A stretch of DNA of 64,000 bases from Paenibacillus graminis (GTDB taxonomy: Bacteria; Bacillota; Bacilli; Paenibacillales; Paenibacillaceae). The notes under the pieces were generated by a model that ran no database searches, was not told where the DNA came from, and worked only from the letters and a program-made list of their open reading frames with translations. Location: assembly GCF_000758705.1 (NCBI RefSeq), contig NZ_CP009287.1, forward strand, positions 3,596,001 through 3,660,000, given 5' to 3'. Below are positions 1 to 8,520 of this stretch, in pieces (the first letter of the stretch is position 1; every line of letters begins with the position of its first letter). The position numbers and the translations under genes were made by a program.

Positions 1-2
1 AT

Positions 3-110
3 GTGCTGAGTCTTATGAACGGGCAGCCCGTACCTAATAAAGTAATGCTGGAGGCGAAGCTGATCCCCGGCAGCTCGACCGGACCGGCAGCCCTTAAAAA
101 AAGACATTAG
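3..110 (+). CDS. C-terminal end of a probable LacI-family regulator (cut by window edge)
   Basis: The window opens inside a reading frame of 35 codons ending in TAG. The tail contains NGQPVPNKVMLEAKLIPGSS, which resembles the last strand and tail of LacI/GalR sensor domains (usually G-x-P-V-P followed by L-I-x-R-x-S-T). Everything upstream is outside the window, so the DNA-binding part cannot be seen. A hairpin terminator follows directly. If it is a LacI regulator of sugar genes, the palindrome in front of the GH125 gene would be a candidate target; that link is inference. Confidence 0.5.
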   Translation: MLSLMNGQPVPNKVMLEAKLIPGSSTGPAALKKRH

Positions 111-116
111 CCAGAG

Positions 117-143
117 AACCCATTCCAGCGAATGGGTTTTTTT
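117..143 (+). terminator. Intrinsic terminator after the LacI-type gene
   Basis: Stem AACCCATT (117-124) and AATGGGTT (131-138) with a six-base loop, followed by a T run. It lies across the ATG at 132, the first in-frame start codon of the next gene, which argues against that start. Confidence 0.8.
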
Positions 144-176
144 ATGGATACAATATTGAGAAAAGAGGGATGTCCG

Positions 177-869
177 GTGAGTCAAACTGTATTGATCGTG
201 GATGACGAGCGCGAGGTCGTCGATTTGCTGAAATTGTATATAGAGAACGAAGGATACAATGTGCTGGAGGCGTTTGACGGAAAAGAAGCGCTGGAGCTGG
301 CCCGCAAGCATGCCATACATCTAATTGTGCTTGATATCATGATGCCTGACTGCGACGGGCTTCAGGTGGTTAAGGAGCTGCGCCAATCTCTGTCCGTGCC
401 CGTGATCTTCCTGTCCGCGCGGGTGCAGGATCATGATAAGATTCTGGGGCTTAATCTCGGAGCTGACGACTATATGACCAAGCCTTTTAACCCGCTGGAG
501 GTGGTCGCGCGCATACAGGCGCAGCTTAGAAGATATCAATATCTGCATACAGAGTGTGCTGTGGTCTCCGAGGTGCTAGAGATCGGGAGCCTGATGCTGG
601 ACAAAGCCGGCTGCCAGCTGCACAAGAACGGCCGGTTAATTACACTGACGTCCATTGAGTATAAATTACTGCTTCATTTCATGGAGAACCCGGGGCGTGT
701 ATTTACCAAACGCCAGTTGTTGGACCGTGTCTGGCAGCAGTGGTTTGGGGACGACAACACTCTCCTGGTGTACATAAGCAAGCTGCGTGACAAAATTGAG
801 GATGACCCCAGAAAGCCGGTCTACTTAACCACGATCCGGGGCCTGGGCTACCGGTTTGAAAAGAAATGA
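177..869 (+). CDS. OmpR/PhoB-family response regulator
   Basis: Two-component response regulator of 230 residues. The receiver domain occupies about residues 3-120, with acidic pocket D9-D10, phosphoacceptor D53 in the LIVLDIMMPD strand, and the K of the TKPF motif near residue 102. The C-terminal winged helix runs from about 135 to 228 and ends in the usual YLTTIRGLGYRFE. The receiver looks like VanR-type regulators. Start: ATG 132 sits in the upstream terminator, while GTG 177 has AGAGGG seven bases upstream. The stop overlaps the kinase start (ATGA), so the pair is translationally coupled. Its target genes are not evident; it lies upstream of the GH8 and mannan genes but could act elsewhere. 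Confidence 0.93.
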   Translation: MSQTVLIVDDEREVVDLLKLYIENEGYNVLEAFDGKEALELARKHAIHLIVLDIMMPDCDGLQVVKELRQSLSVPVIFLSARVQDHDKILGLNLGADDYMTKPFNPLEVVARIQAQLRRYQYLHTECAVVSEVLEIGSLMLDKAGCQLHKNGRLITLTSIEYKLLLHFMENPGRVFTKRQLLDRVWQQWFGDDNTLLVYISKLRDKIEDDPRKPVYLTTIRGLGYRFEKK

Positions 870-2281
870 TGAAGGCAGAGCGCAAAAAAACAGGAATAAG
901 GGAAATGCTGCGCATCCATTATTGCTTGCTGGTCGTAATGATCAGCATCATCGGAGTGCTTAGCATTGCTTACGCGTCCGAAGGTTCCGACAGGAGCTAT
1001 GCCTCTACGGAAATGCTGGTGACAAGAGCGCAGGATTTGGCCGATGCCGAGCGGGATTCCGCGAAGATGGAAGTGTTGGTTCAGAATATTCTGAAGGTTC
1101 ACGGGTGGGTTGAACTGCTGGATGCGGACAAGCAGGTTATCCATTACATCGGCACGCCCCTGGACCAATCCACACCCGAGGCACAGCGCCTGGCTGAAGA
1201 GCCGGAGCATGCCCCTTATATCAGCTCGGAAGCCTCTTTTTTACGAAAAGGACTGCTGTATATCTATACCGTAAAAATACCTGTAGACCAACTGGAAGTA
1301 AGCATATGGGACCAGCAGAGTGCCAGGGAACGTGACAAGCAGATTCAACAGTACAAGGTCCTGGCTGTGCTGGGATTCATTCTGCTCTCGACCGTGGTCA
1401 TTATAGTCTACAGCAGATGGACCGCAAGAAAAATAAGCCATCCGCTCAGCACCATAGCCCGGGGTATTAATCTGCTGAAGACGGGAGACTACACGATCCG
1501 CCTGAACCACAAGCTGGAGGGCGAGTTTCTGCAAATCGGCAATACTTTAAATGATATGGCTGAGAAACTGGAAGAGGCCGGAGCGCTTAAGGTGCGGATG
1601 GAAAAGGACCGGCAGAGAATGCTGGCGGATATTGCCCATGACCTGAAGACACCGATCTCAACCTTATACGGTTATGCCAAAGCGCTGCATGAAGGGATGG
1701 TCAAAGATGAAGTTAAGCAGCAAAGCTATCTGCTGTCCATCTACACGAAAGCCAAAAGGGTAGACGCCCTGCTGAATACATTGTTCGATATGACGCAGTT
1801 GGATCATCCTGATTACATGCCTGACAAACAGGTACAGGACCTGGGAGAGTGTATGCGTGAAGCGATTCTGGACCATTTCTCCGAAATGGAGGAAAAGGAC
1901 ATCCAGCTGGAGGTACGTATTCCCGATACCGAGGTGAGCTGCGCTTTTGACCGGAAGCAGATGGGCCGTGTCTTCAGCAATCTGCTGTCCAATGCGGTGC
2001 GTTACAACCCGGCCGGCACCAGGCTGCGGGTGTCACTGGAGACTCACGCGGACGGACTACTTCTGGAATTTGCCGATAATGGAATTGGAATACCGGAGCA
2101 TTTGCGCAGCGTGATTTTCGATCCGTTCGTCAGAGGCGACAAAGCAAGGTCCAATGAGGGAGGAACGGGCCTCGGGCTGGCGATCGCCTACAAAATTGTC
2201 AGCCTGCATCAAGGTTCCCTGCAGCTGCTTGGCACAGCGGAGGAATGCACAATCTTCCGCATCCGCCTGCCATATTTTTAA
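866..2281 (+). CDS. Membrane sensor histidine kinase
   Basis: Kinase partner of the preceding regulator, 471 residues. A first membrane helix at about 15-37 and a second at about 165-185 frame an extracytoplasmic sensor loop of about 125 residues. HAMP follows (about 186-240), then HisKA with the phospho-accepting H258 in IAHDLKTPIS, then HATPase with N box (NLLSNAVRYNP), DNGIGIP and GTGLGLAIAYKIV. The arrangement is that of VanS/PhoR-type kinases. No ligand can be read from the sensor loop. It overlaps the regulator gene by four bases, and the next gene starts about 110 bases downstream behind its own ribosome binding site. Confidence 0.93.
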   Translation: MMKAERKKTGIREMLRIHYCLLVVMISIIGVLSIAYASEGSDRSYASTEMLVTRAQDLADAERDSAKMEVLVQNILKVHGWVELLDADKQVIHYIGTPLDQSTPEAQRLAEEPEHAPYISSEASFLRKGLLYIYTVKIPVDQLEVSIWDQQSARERDKQIQQYKVLAVLGFILLSTVVIIVYSRWTARKISHPLSTIARGINLLKTGDYTIRLNHKLEGEFLQIGNTLNDMAEKLEEAGALKVRMEKDRQRMLADIAHDLKTPISTLYGYAKALHEGMVKDEVKQQSYLLSIYTKAKRVDALLNTLFDMTQLDHPDYMPDKQVQDLGECMREAILDHFSEMEEKDIQLEVRIPDTEVSCAFDRKQMGRVFSNLLSNAVRYNPAGTRLRVSLETHADGLLLEFADNGIGIPEHLRSVIFDPFVRGDKARSNEGGTGLGLAIAYKIVSLHQGSLQLLGTAEECTIFRIRLPYF

Positions 2282-2390
2282 GATTACATTAAGTTTCGGT
2301 TTAGAGTAGGGAAAGTCTGCTCTGTTATGCTGTGAATGTACGGTCATGATTAACAGGCCTATTCTTACTTTTAAAGGAGATGATGTTATC

Positions 2391-3728
2391 TTGTTCAAGC
2401 GGCTTCTTACAACCGTAACCGTAATTTCCTGCTTGACCTTAACCCTGCAGGCAGCCGCCGCAGAGAATTCCAGCTCTGTGCTCACCGGAGGGGTCGCCGC
2501 CCCCGCGCCAAAGCATCCTTTTCCGGAGCATGAATCTTACCAGAGTGGCACTATTAAGCCTAACCATGTATCCCAAGGCCAGCTGGATAATGACGTGCGC
2601 AAGAAATACGATGAATGGAAAGCCCGGTATTTGGTGCAGCCTCCGAAGCAATCCGGCCAATACTATGTGTATTACAACCTGGAGAAGCAAGCCTCTCCCG
2701 CCAATGCCGTTTCCTGTTCGGAGGGTCATGGCTACGGGATGTTGATTACATCTCTGATGGCAGGTTATGACCCCCTTGCCAAGGATTATTTTGACGGGCT
2801 ATACCGGTTCTACAAAGCACATCCAAGCGTGAACAATCCGGCATTGATGGCCTGGCAGCAGATCAAAACCGCTCAAGGAGATGTTATCGACACCCCCCCG
2901 TCTGACAGTGATGACGGCAGCCGTTCGGCTACAGACGGTGATATGGATATCGCTTACGCCTTGCTGCTTGCAGACAAGCAATGGGGCAGCAGCAGCCAGA
3001 TTAATTATCTGGGGGAAGCCAAGGCCGTCATTTCCGCCATCATGGAGCAAGATGTGAATCCGCAGAAATGGAGCTTGAAATTCGGTGACTGGGTGGATAA
3101 TAATGATCCCGATTATGCCCTTGCCACCCGCCCCTCTGACTTTATGCTGGGCCACCTGCGGGCTTTTGGGAAGGCATCGGGGAATGGGGACTGGACAAAG
3201 GTAGCTGATAACACTTATAAAATTATCCAAACCATTTCCACTAAATATAGTCCCGCAACCGGTCTTCTCCCGGACTTTGTAGTCTTTAAGAACGGCGCCT
3301 ATGCTCCTTCGCCCCCCTATTTACTGGAGACCGAGAGAGACGGCTTCTTCAGCTGGAATGCTGCCCGGGTACCCTGGAGAGTTCCGGTTGATTATCTGCT
3401 GACAGGAGATACACGGGCGCTGAACCAGACCCGGTTGACAAACGCCTGGATTTCCAAAAAGACAAATAATGATCCCGGAAAAATTGTGGCCGGCTACAAA
3501 TTGAACGGCACTCCGCTGGATGACGAAGATCCCGCAATCGCGTTCTCCGCACCGTTTGCCGTTAGCGCGATGGTGGACGCCAGCAATCAGACATGGCTGA
3601 ATGCCCTTTGGAATAGCCTTGTCACTGCTCCAACAGCTGCTAACGCCTACTATGGCAACAGCATCCGCTTGCTCTGCATGATCACCGTCTCCGGGAACTG
3701 GTGGGACCCTACGGATGCCCGCAATTAA
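2391..3728 (+). CDS. Secreted glycoside hydrolase family 8 (endoglucanase/chitosanase type)
   Basis: Endo-acting beta-glycosidase of 445 residues. GH8 members cut beta-1,4-glucan, chitosan, lichenan or xylan by inversion. The catalytic acid is expected at E111 in CSEGHGYGM, and the family signature SATDGDMDIAYALLLA (about 180-195) carries the second catalytic aspartate. The sequence resembles the Bacillus/Paenibacillus chitosanase-glucanases, but the substrate is not settled by sequence. Start: TTG 2391 is preceded by AAAGGAGA at 2373-2380 and gives a clean signal peptide ending near LQAAAA; ATG 2346 has no ribosome binding site and would bury the signal in a polar leader. No cellulose- or chitin-binding module is attached. 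A perfect terminator follows. Confidence 0.88.
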   Translation: MFKRLLTTVTVISCLTLTLQAAAAENSSSVLTGGVAAPAPKHPFPEHESYQSGTIKPNHVSQGQLDNDVRKKYDEWKARYLVQPPKQSGQYYVYYNLEKQASPANAVSCSEGHGYGMLITSLMAGYDPLAKDYFDGLYRFYKAHPSVNNPALMAWQQIKTAQGDVIDTPPSDSDDGSRSATDGDMDIAYALLLADKQWGSSSQINYLGEAKAVISAIMEQDVNPQKWSLKFGDWVDNNDPDYALATRPSDFMLGHLRAFGKASGNGDWTKVADNTYKIIQTISTKYSPATGLLPDFVVFKNGAYAPSPPYLLETERDGFFSWNAARVPWRVPVDYLLTGDTRALNQTRLTNAWISKKTNNDPGKIVAGYKLNGTPLDDEDPAIAFSAPFAVSAMVDASNQTWLNALWNSLVTAPTAANAYYGNSIRLLCMITVSGNWWDPTDARN

Positions 3729-3780
3729 GCGTTTAAGGGTTTAACTTCAGATTGAACAGGGATGTTTCCTTCAGCAGTAA

Positions 3781-3818
3781 TAAGATGACTTCTGTATCCA
3801 ACAGAGTCATCTTTTTTA
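3781..3818 (+). terminator. Intrinsic terminator after GH8
   Basis: A long perfect stem, AAGATGACTTCTGT paired with ACAGAGTCATCTT around a short loop (3782-3813), followed by TTTTT. It separates the GH8 gene from the mannan operon. Confidence 0.9.
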
Positions 3819-3860
3819 ATGCCATTCTATATTGATATATCATTGCTCCAAAAATATTGA

Positions 3861-3908
3861 TTGACATATTAATTACATACCAATATACTATTTAATGTAA
3901 GCGCTTAA
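3861..3908 (+). promoter_or_regulatory. Sigma-A promoter of the GH125/ABC operon with a palindromic operator
   Basis: TTGACA (3861-3866), 17-base spacer, TATACT (3884-3889). Just downstream, about where transcription should start, lies TAAGCGCTTA (3898-3907), a perfect 10-base palindrome with the CG centre typical of LacI/CcpA operators. As a cre site (TGTAAGCGCTTAAT) it fits the first half but lacks the final CA. Either CcpA or a dedicated LacI-type repressor could bind here. Confidence 0.75.
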
Positions 3909-3967
3909 TAAAACATAAAAAAGGGAGGGTATCTCTGCTGAATACCTCAAAAGAAATACCTCATTCC

Positions 3968-5233
3968 ATGCAGCGGCTGTCCGCGCGGGTCAGAGAGGCG
4001 CTGCCGGACCGGCCGAAGCTGGCAGACATGTTCGGGGAATGTTTGGCGAACACCTGGAATACAACAATCAAACGCAATCTGGATGGAACAACTTTTGTAA
4101 TTACCGGGGATATACCTGCCATGTGGCTCAGGGATTCCGCCGCTCAGGTCAGGCCTTTTCTGATACTGGCCGCTGAAGATGAAGAAATAGCAGATATGAT
4201 CGAAGGATTGGTGAAGCACCAGTTTGCTTGCATCGAATTAGATCCTTACGCGAACGCCTTTAACCAAGAGGCGAACGGCCAGGGGCACCAGCAGGACCTG
4301 ACGGACATGAACCCGTGGATTTGGGAGCGGAAATACGAAATTGACTCCTTGTGTTATCCTATCCAGCTCAGCTATCTGCTGTGGAAGAACACCGGGCGGA
4401 TTACTCAGTTCGATGATGCTTTTGTAAAGGGAGTCTGGCGGATCATCGGGCTGTGGACCACGGAACAGCATCATGAACGTGACTCCGCTTATACCTTTCA
4501 GCGAACGGATTGTCCACCCACCGATACCCTGGTCCGTGAAGGTAAGGGCAGCAAGACCTCCTATACGGGAATGACTTGGTCCGGCTTTCGTCCGAGCGAT
4601 GATGCCTGCGACTATGGCTATCTGGTTCCGGCTAATATGTTCGCCGTCGTTGTCCTGCGGTATGTATGCGAAATTGCCGGAGAGGTGCTGAAGAACCCGG
4701 AGCTTGCGGCAGCTGCACAATATCTGCTGGAGGAGATCGATGGAGGCATACGCCAATATGGGCTTATAGACCATCCTGAATATGGAACTATGTATGCCTA
4801 TGAGACGGATGGATTGGGCAGCGTGAACCTGATGGACGATGCGAATGTTCCAAGTCTGCTGGCCAGTCCTTATCTGGGCTACACTTCCGCTGATGATCCC
4901 TATTATATGAATACCCGCAGGTTTATTTTGAGCAAAAGCAATCCTTATTACTATTCAGGAACTGCAGCAGCAGGTGTTGGCAGTCCCCACACACCCAGCC
5001 GGTATATCTGGCCTATTGCTTTGGCGGTGCAGGGAATGACATCGGGGAGTGCAGAAGAACGGCAATCCATGCTTGATCTGCTCGAACATTCCGATGCCGG
5101 GACCGGATATATGCATGAATCCTTTCACGCAGACCACCCCGGCGAGTATACCCGCCCCTGGTTCTCTTGGGCCAATATGATGTTCTGTGAGCTGGTGCTG
5201 ATGTGCTGCGGGATTGAAGTCAAGCGAAGTTGA
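3968..5233 (+). CDS. GH125 exo-alpha-1,6-mannosidase
   Basis: Metal-independent alpha-mannosidase family GH125, which removes terminal alpha-1,6-linked mannose. The 421 residues carry the family hallmark GDIPAMWLRDSAAQV near residues 48-62, then QEANGQGH, MNPWIWERKYEIDSLCYP and the C-terminal SPHTPSRYIWPIALA block. There is no signal peptide, so it acts in the cytoplasm on imported oligosaccharides. First gene of an operon with ABC importer genes and GH76 genes. The ATG at 3968 has no ribosome binding site; AGGGAGGG at 3922-3929 is instead placed for an in-frame CTG at 3938, which would add ten residues (see findings). Confidence 0.9.
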   Translation: MQRLSARVREALPDRPKLADMFGECLANTWNTTIKRNLDGTTFVITGDIPAMWLRDSAAQVRPFLILAAEDEEIADMIEGLVKHQFACIELDPYANAFNQEANGQGHQQDLTDMNPWIWERKYEIDSLCYPIQLSYLLWKNTGRITQFDDAFVKGVWRIIGLWTTEQHHERDSAYTFQRTDCPPTDTLVREGKGSKTSYTGMTWSGFRPSDDACDYGYLVPANMFAVVVLRYVCEIAGEVLKNPELAAAAQYLLEEIDGGIRQYGLIDHPEYGTMYAYETDGLGSVNLMDDANVPSLLASPYLGYTSADDPYYMNTRRFILSKSNPYYYSGTAAAGVGSPHTPSRYIWPIALAVQGMTSGSAEERQSMLDLLEHSDAGTGYMHESFHADHPGEYTRPWFSWANMMFCELVLMCCGIEVKRS

Positions 5234-5281
5234 AGGAATGGGCAACAAGGACATACCAAATAGTGTAAGGGGGATACAACA

Positions 5282-6592
5282 ATGAAAAAATGGTTGATTA
5301 CAGCGCTTTCTTTGGCTATGCTCTCTGCCCTGGCAGCCGGATGCGGCGGGAATTCGGACAATTCCGGAACACCTGCAGCCGGAAACAGCGGAACAGACGC
5401 AGGAGGTAAAAGCGGAAAAAAAACAGAGCTCACCTTCTGGGGAGACTGGGGCGGGGAAGGCCAGAAGCAGTTCGAGACCATGGTCGACGCCTTTAACAAA
5501 TCCCAGGATAAGATTCATGTGAAATACGTGCTGCAGCAGGATATGATCACAAAGTTCCTCACGGCAGCCACGAATGGCGGCGCCCCCGACGTGCTGTTCT
5601 GGGACCGCTGGCGGACCTCGCTCTACGCTCCCAAAAATGTGCTGCATCCTGTAGATGAATATCTAACACGGGACGGCGTCTCCAAAGATGATTTTTACAG
5701 TGAATCACTGACGGAGCTGTCCTATAACGATAAATTATACGGCCTCCCGCTTACAGTAGATGCACGAGCACTGTTCTATAATAAGAAGCTGCTGGCCGAA
5801 GCCGGGCTTCAGCCCCCGACAAATTGGGATGAGCTGGAAACCGCAGCCGCAAAGATGACCAAATGGAAGGGCGACAAGCTTGAAGTCGCCGGATTCTCGA
5901 TGGCCGACCTGGGTCTGTTCAATATGTATCTCCAGCAGGCTGGCGGCACCATGCTGACCGAAGACGGAAAGACCAACTTCAATAATGACAAAGGCAGGCA
6001 GGTGCTGGAATTCTGGGACCGCTTAATGAACAAAGACAAGGTATACAAGGTTGGCTTTGAGCTGGGGCTTGGAGAAGGGCAGGATGCCTTCGTTACCGGC
6101 AAGGTTGCCATGCTCTACTCCGGTCCATGGATGCTGAGTACCTACAATAAATATGGCAAAGACCTTGATTACGGCATTGTTCCGCCACCAGCGGGTCCGA
6201 ACGGCGACAAAGGCAGTGTAATGGGCGGCTTTGGCCTCGTTATTCCTGAAGGCTCCAAGCATCATGATGAGGCATGGGAATTCATTAAATGGTGGACAGC
6301 GAGCAAGGACAACGCTTTGCTCTGGGCCAAGACCAGCCTCAATCTGCCGGGCTTCAAGCCTTCCATGGAGGACCCGTTCTTCCAGAACGATCCGCTGTGG
6401 AAACCATTCTTGGAAACGCTGGAATTTGCCAAGGTCCGCCCTTCGCATCCCGGCTACTCTGTAATGGAAACGGATGCGCTCGCACCTAATCTCCAGTTGA
6501 ACCAGCAGAACAAGCTGAGTATTGAGGATACCCTGAAGAAAGCCCAGGAGCAGGGGGACAAAATGCTCAAAGCTAACGAAGTTGTAAAGTAG
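5282..6592 (+). CDS. Sugar ABC importer substrate-binding lipoprotein
   Basis: Extracellular solute-binding protein of the MalE/family 1 type, 436 residues. The N-terminus has a lipoprotein signal with lipobox LAAGC (Cys at about 21), then a Ser/Gly/Asn-rich tether to about 45. The remainder shows the two-lobe binding-protein pattern (LTFWGDWGG start, TVDARALFYNKKLLAEAGL, GGFGLVIPEGSKHHDEAWEFIKW). It follows the GH125 gene by 48 bases with a GGGGGATACAAC leader to the ATG. Context suggests alpha-manno-oligosaccharides as ligand. No ATPase gene is present in the locus, so a shared MsmX-type ATPase encoded elsewhere is probably used. Confidence 0.92.
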   Translation: MKKWLITALSLAMLSALAAGCGGNSDNSGTPAAGNSGTDAGGKSGKKTELTFWGDWGGEGQKQFETMVDAFNKSQDKIHVKYVLQQDMITKFLTAATNGGAPDVLFWDRWRTSLYAPKNVLHPVDEYLTRDGVSKDDFYSESLTELSYNDKLYGLPLTVDARALFYNKKLLAEAGLQPPTNWDELETAAAKMTKWKGDKLEVAGFSMADLGLFNMYLQQAGGTMLTEDGKTNFNNDKGRQVLEFWDRLMNKDKVYKVGFELGLGEGQDAFVTGKVAMLYSGPWMLSTYNKYGKDLDYGIVPPPAGPNGDKGSVMGGFGLVIPEGSKHHDEAWEFIKWWTASKDNALLWAKTSLNLPGFKPSMEDPFFQNDPLWKPFLETLEFAKVRPSHPGYSVMETDALAPNLQLNQQNKLSIEDTLKKAQEQGDKMLKANEVVK

Positions 6593-6603
6593 ACGGATGC
6601 TAA

Positions 6604-6628
6604 CAGCAGGGGGCATAACCCCCTGCTG
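6604..6628 (+). promoter_or_regulatory. Intercistronic hairpin between binding protein and permease genes
   Basis: Perfect ten-base stem CAGCAGGGGG / CCCCCTGCTG with a five-base loop and no T run. Hairpins at this place in ABC operons usually protect the upstream binding-protein mRNA from 3' decay and reduce permease expression; that role is inferred here. Confidence 0.7.
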
Positions 6629-6666
6629 CCATGGAGTCTTGCCGCATGATGAAGGGGGGAAGTTAA

Positions 6667-7554
6667 ATGGCTTCCATGAGAAAGGTAGAAAGACACCAGG
6701 CGCGGACAGCATATTTGTTCATCACACCAACGGTGCTGCTGTTCGCAGTATTTACAATCATACCTGTTGTGATGGCCTTATATTTAAGCTTTACCAACTA
6801 TGATGTGCTAAGCAGTAATGATTGGATCGGTTTAGACAACTACCGGCGGCTGATCGATGATGATCTGCTGTGGAAGACATTCCGCAATGTCTTTCTGTAT
6901 TCGGTGATTTTTGTCCCGCTGAATATTCTGATTTCGTTGCTGCTGGGGCTGCTGCTAAGCCGGGCGTGGCGCGGGGTCAAGCTGTTCCGTACCTTCTATT
7001 ATCTGCCAACGCTGACTTCAGCCGTTGCAGCGGCAACGGTATGGATCTGGCTGCTGCATCCGGAATTCGGGCTGGTCAACGGACTGCTCTCCTATGTAGG
7101 CATTACCGGACCCGCCTGGCTGTCCGAGACGAGAACCGCCATGCTGTCAATCGTTATGCTGACCCTGTGGCAGTCCGTCGGCTCCAATATGATTATTTAT
7201 CTGGCCGGTCTGCAGGGAGTGCCGGATTATCTGTATGAATCGGCGCGGCTCGACGGTGCGGGTAAGCTGGACTGCTTCCGGTTTATCACCTGGCCGCAGC
7301 TCCGGCCAACCACCTTCCTGGTCAGCACTATGGCCATTATCGGTGCGCTGCAGCTGTTTGACCAGGCATTTGTCCTGACACAGGGCGGTCCGGCGAATGT
7401 CACCAAAACGCCGGTCTATCTGATCTATCAGCAGGGCTTCAACCAGCTGCAGATGGGATATGCTTCGGCGCAGGCTTTTGTGCTGGCCATGGCTATTCTG
7501 GTGTTCTCACTGATCAACATGCGGATATCCAAAGCCGAAGAACCGGTCGTATGA
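6667..7554 (+). CDS. Sugar ABC importer permease (MalF type)
   Basis: Integral membrane permease of 295 residues with six predicted helices. The EAA loop that docks the ATPase is present as ESARLDGAGKLDCFRFITWPQLRP near residues 190-213. The C-terminal helix ends in MRISKAEEPVV. The ribosome binding site AAGGGGGGAAG lies just before the ATG. It pairs with the next permease to form the membrane channel for the binding protein upstream. Confidence 0.93.
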   Translation: MASMRKVERHQARTAYLFITPTVLLFAVFTIIPVVMALYLSFTNYDVLSSNDWIGLDNYRRLIDDDLLWKTFRNVFLYSVIFVPLNILISLLLGLLLSRAWRGVKLFRTFYYLPTLTSAVAAATVWIWLLHPEFGLVNGLLSYVGITGPAWLSETRTAMLSIVMLTLWQSVGSNMIIYLAGLQGVPDYLYESARLDGAGKLDCFRFITWPQLRPTTFLVSTMAIIGALQLFDQAFVLTQGGPANVTKTPVYLIYQQGFNQLQMGYASAQAFVLAMAILVFSLINMRISKAEEPVV

Positions 7555-7587
7555 GCAGCATAGCCCGGAAAAAGGAGGTATACAGCC

Positions 7588-8475
7588 ATGGGTGTTACCG
7601 GCGGCTCCGCACTGAAGCGGGGCTTTAACAAATCTGTGTATTATATCGTGTGTATTCTTATCGCTATCGCTATGTTCCTGCCGTTCTACTGGAGTGTGCT
7701 GACATCACTGAAGCCGGATGATGAGATTTTCGCTATGCCCATTAAGTGGTTTCCGGATCATTTAACCTTTGAGCATTACCGCAAAGCCTTTACAACCGTA
7801 CCTTTTGCGCTATATTTCTGGAATTCGCTTGTCCTGGCGGTAGCTGGTGTACTGGCTAATCTATTCTTCGGCTCGCTCAGCGGCTATGCCTTTGCGAAGC
7901 TGAAGTTCAGACTGAATAAGCCCATCTTCCGCGTGCTGCTGGCAGCGATGATGATTCCCGGCATCGTAACCATGATTCCGACGGTATATGTCATGCGCCA
8001 TATTCCGTTTGCCGGCGGCAATGACTTCTTTGGCAGCGGCGGGAATGGCCTAATGAACTCATTTTGGGGCATTATTTTGCCGGGTGCATCCGGGACCTTT
8101 GCGGTATTCTTCATGCGCCAATTTTTTCTTACCCTGCCCAGCGACATGATGGAAATGGCCCGGATCGAGGGCTGTAGGGAATTTATGATCTTTTGGCGCA
8201 TTTATCTGCCCTTGACCAAGCCGGCTCTGGCTACGTTAAGCATTTTCACCTTTCAGGCAGGCTGGAATGGTTTCCTCTGGCCGATGATCGTACTGAATGA
8301 CCCGGATAAGGCGACCATCCAAATGGGGCTGCAGGCCTTTTCCTATAATTTCCAGACCGATTACGGGCCGATGATGGCGGGTGCGCTGGTGGCGATTCTA
8401 CCAATACTGGTGCTGTTTCTGGCTTTGCAGCGTTACTTCGTTCAGGGCATTGCGTTCAGCGGTATCAAAGGGTAA
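7588..8475 (+). CDS. Sugar ABC importer permease (MalG type)
   Basis: Second channel subunit, 295 residues, six predicted helices, with the EAA motif MMEMARIEGCREFMIFWRIY near residues 188-207. It is preceded by AAAAAGGAGG at a normal distance from ATG 7588. It lies 33 bases after the first permease gene and is followed directly by the first GH76 gene. No ABC ATPase gene is encoded here. Confidence 0.93.
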   Translation: MGVTGGSALKRGFNKSVYYIVCILIAIAMFLPFYWSVLTSLKPDDEIFAMPIKWFPDHLTFEHYRKAFTTVPFALYFWNSLVLAVAGVLANLFFGSLSGYAFAKLKFRLNKPIFRVLLAAMMIPGIVTMIPTVYVMRHIPFAGGNDFFGSGGNGLMNSFWGIILPGASGTFAVFFMRQFFLTLPSDMMEMARIEGCREFMIFWRIYLPLTKPALATLSIFTFQAGWNGFLWPMIVLNDPDKATIQMGLQAFSYNFQTDYGPMMAGALVAILPILVLFLALQRYFVQGIAFSGIKG

Positions 8476-8520
8476 GTGGTTGCTGGCTATAGATTATCAG
8501 ATACGGGGAGAGAGAGCCTT

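Noticed and set aside
132..176. ATG 132 as start of the response regulator
   Set aside because: It lies inside the terminator stem of the preceding gene and has no ribosome binding site; GTG 177 has one.
3895..3908. Assigning TGTAAGCGCTTAAT firmly as a CcpA cre site
   Set aside because: The second half lacks the conserved CA; the 10-base palindrome fits LacI-type operators equally well.
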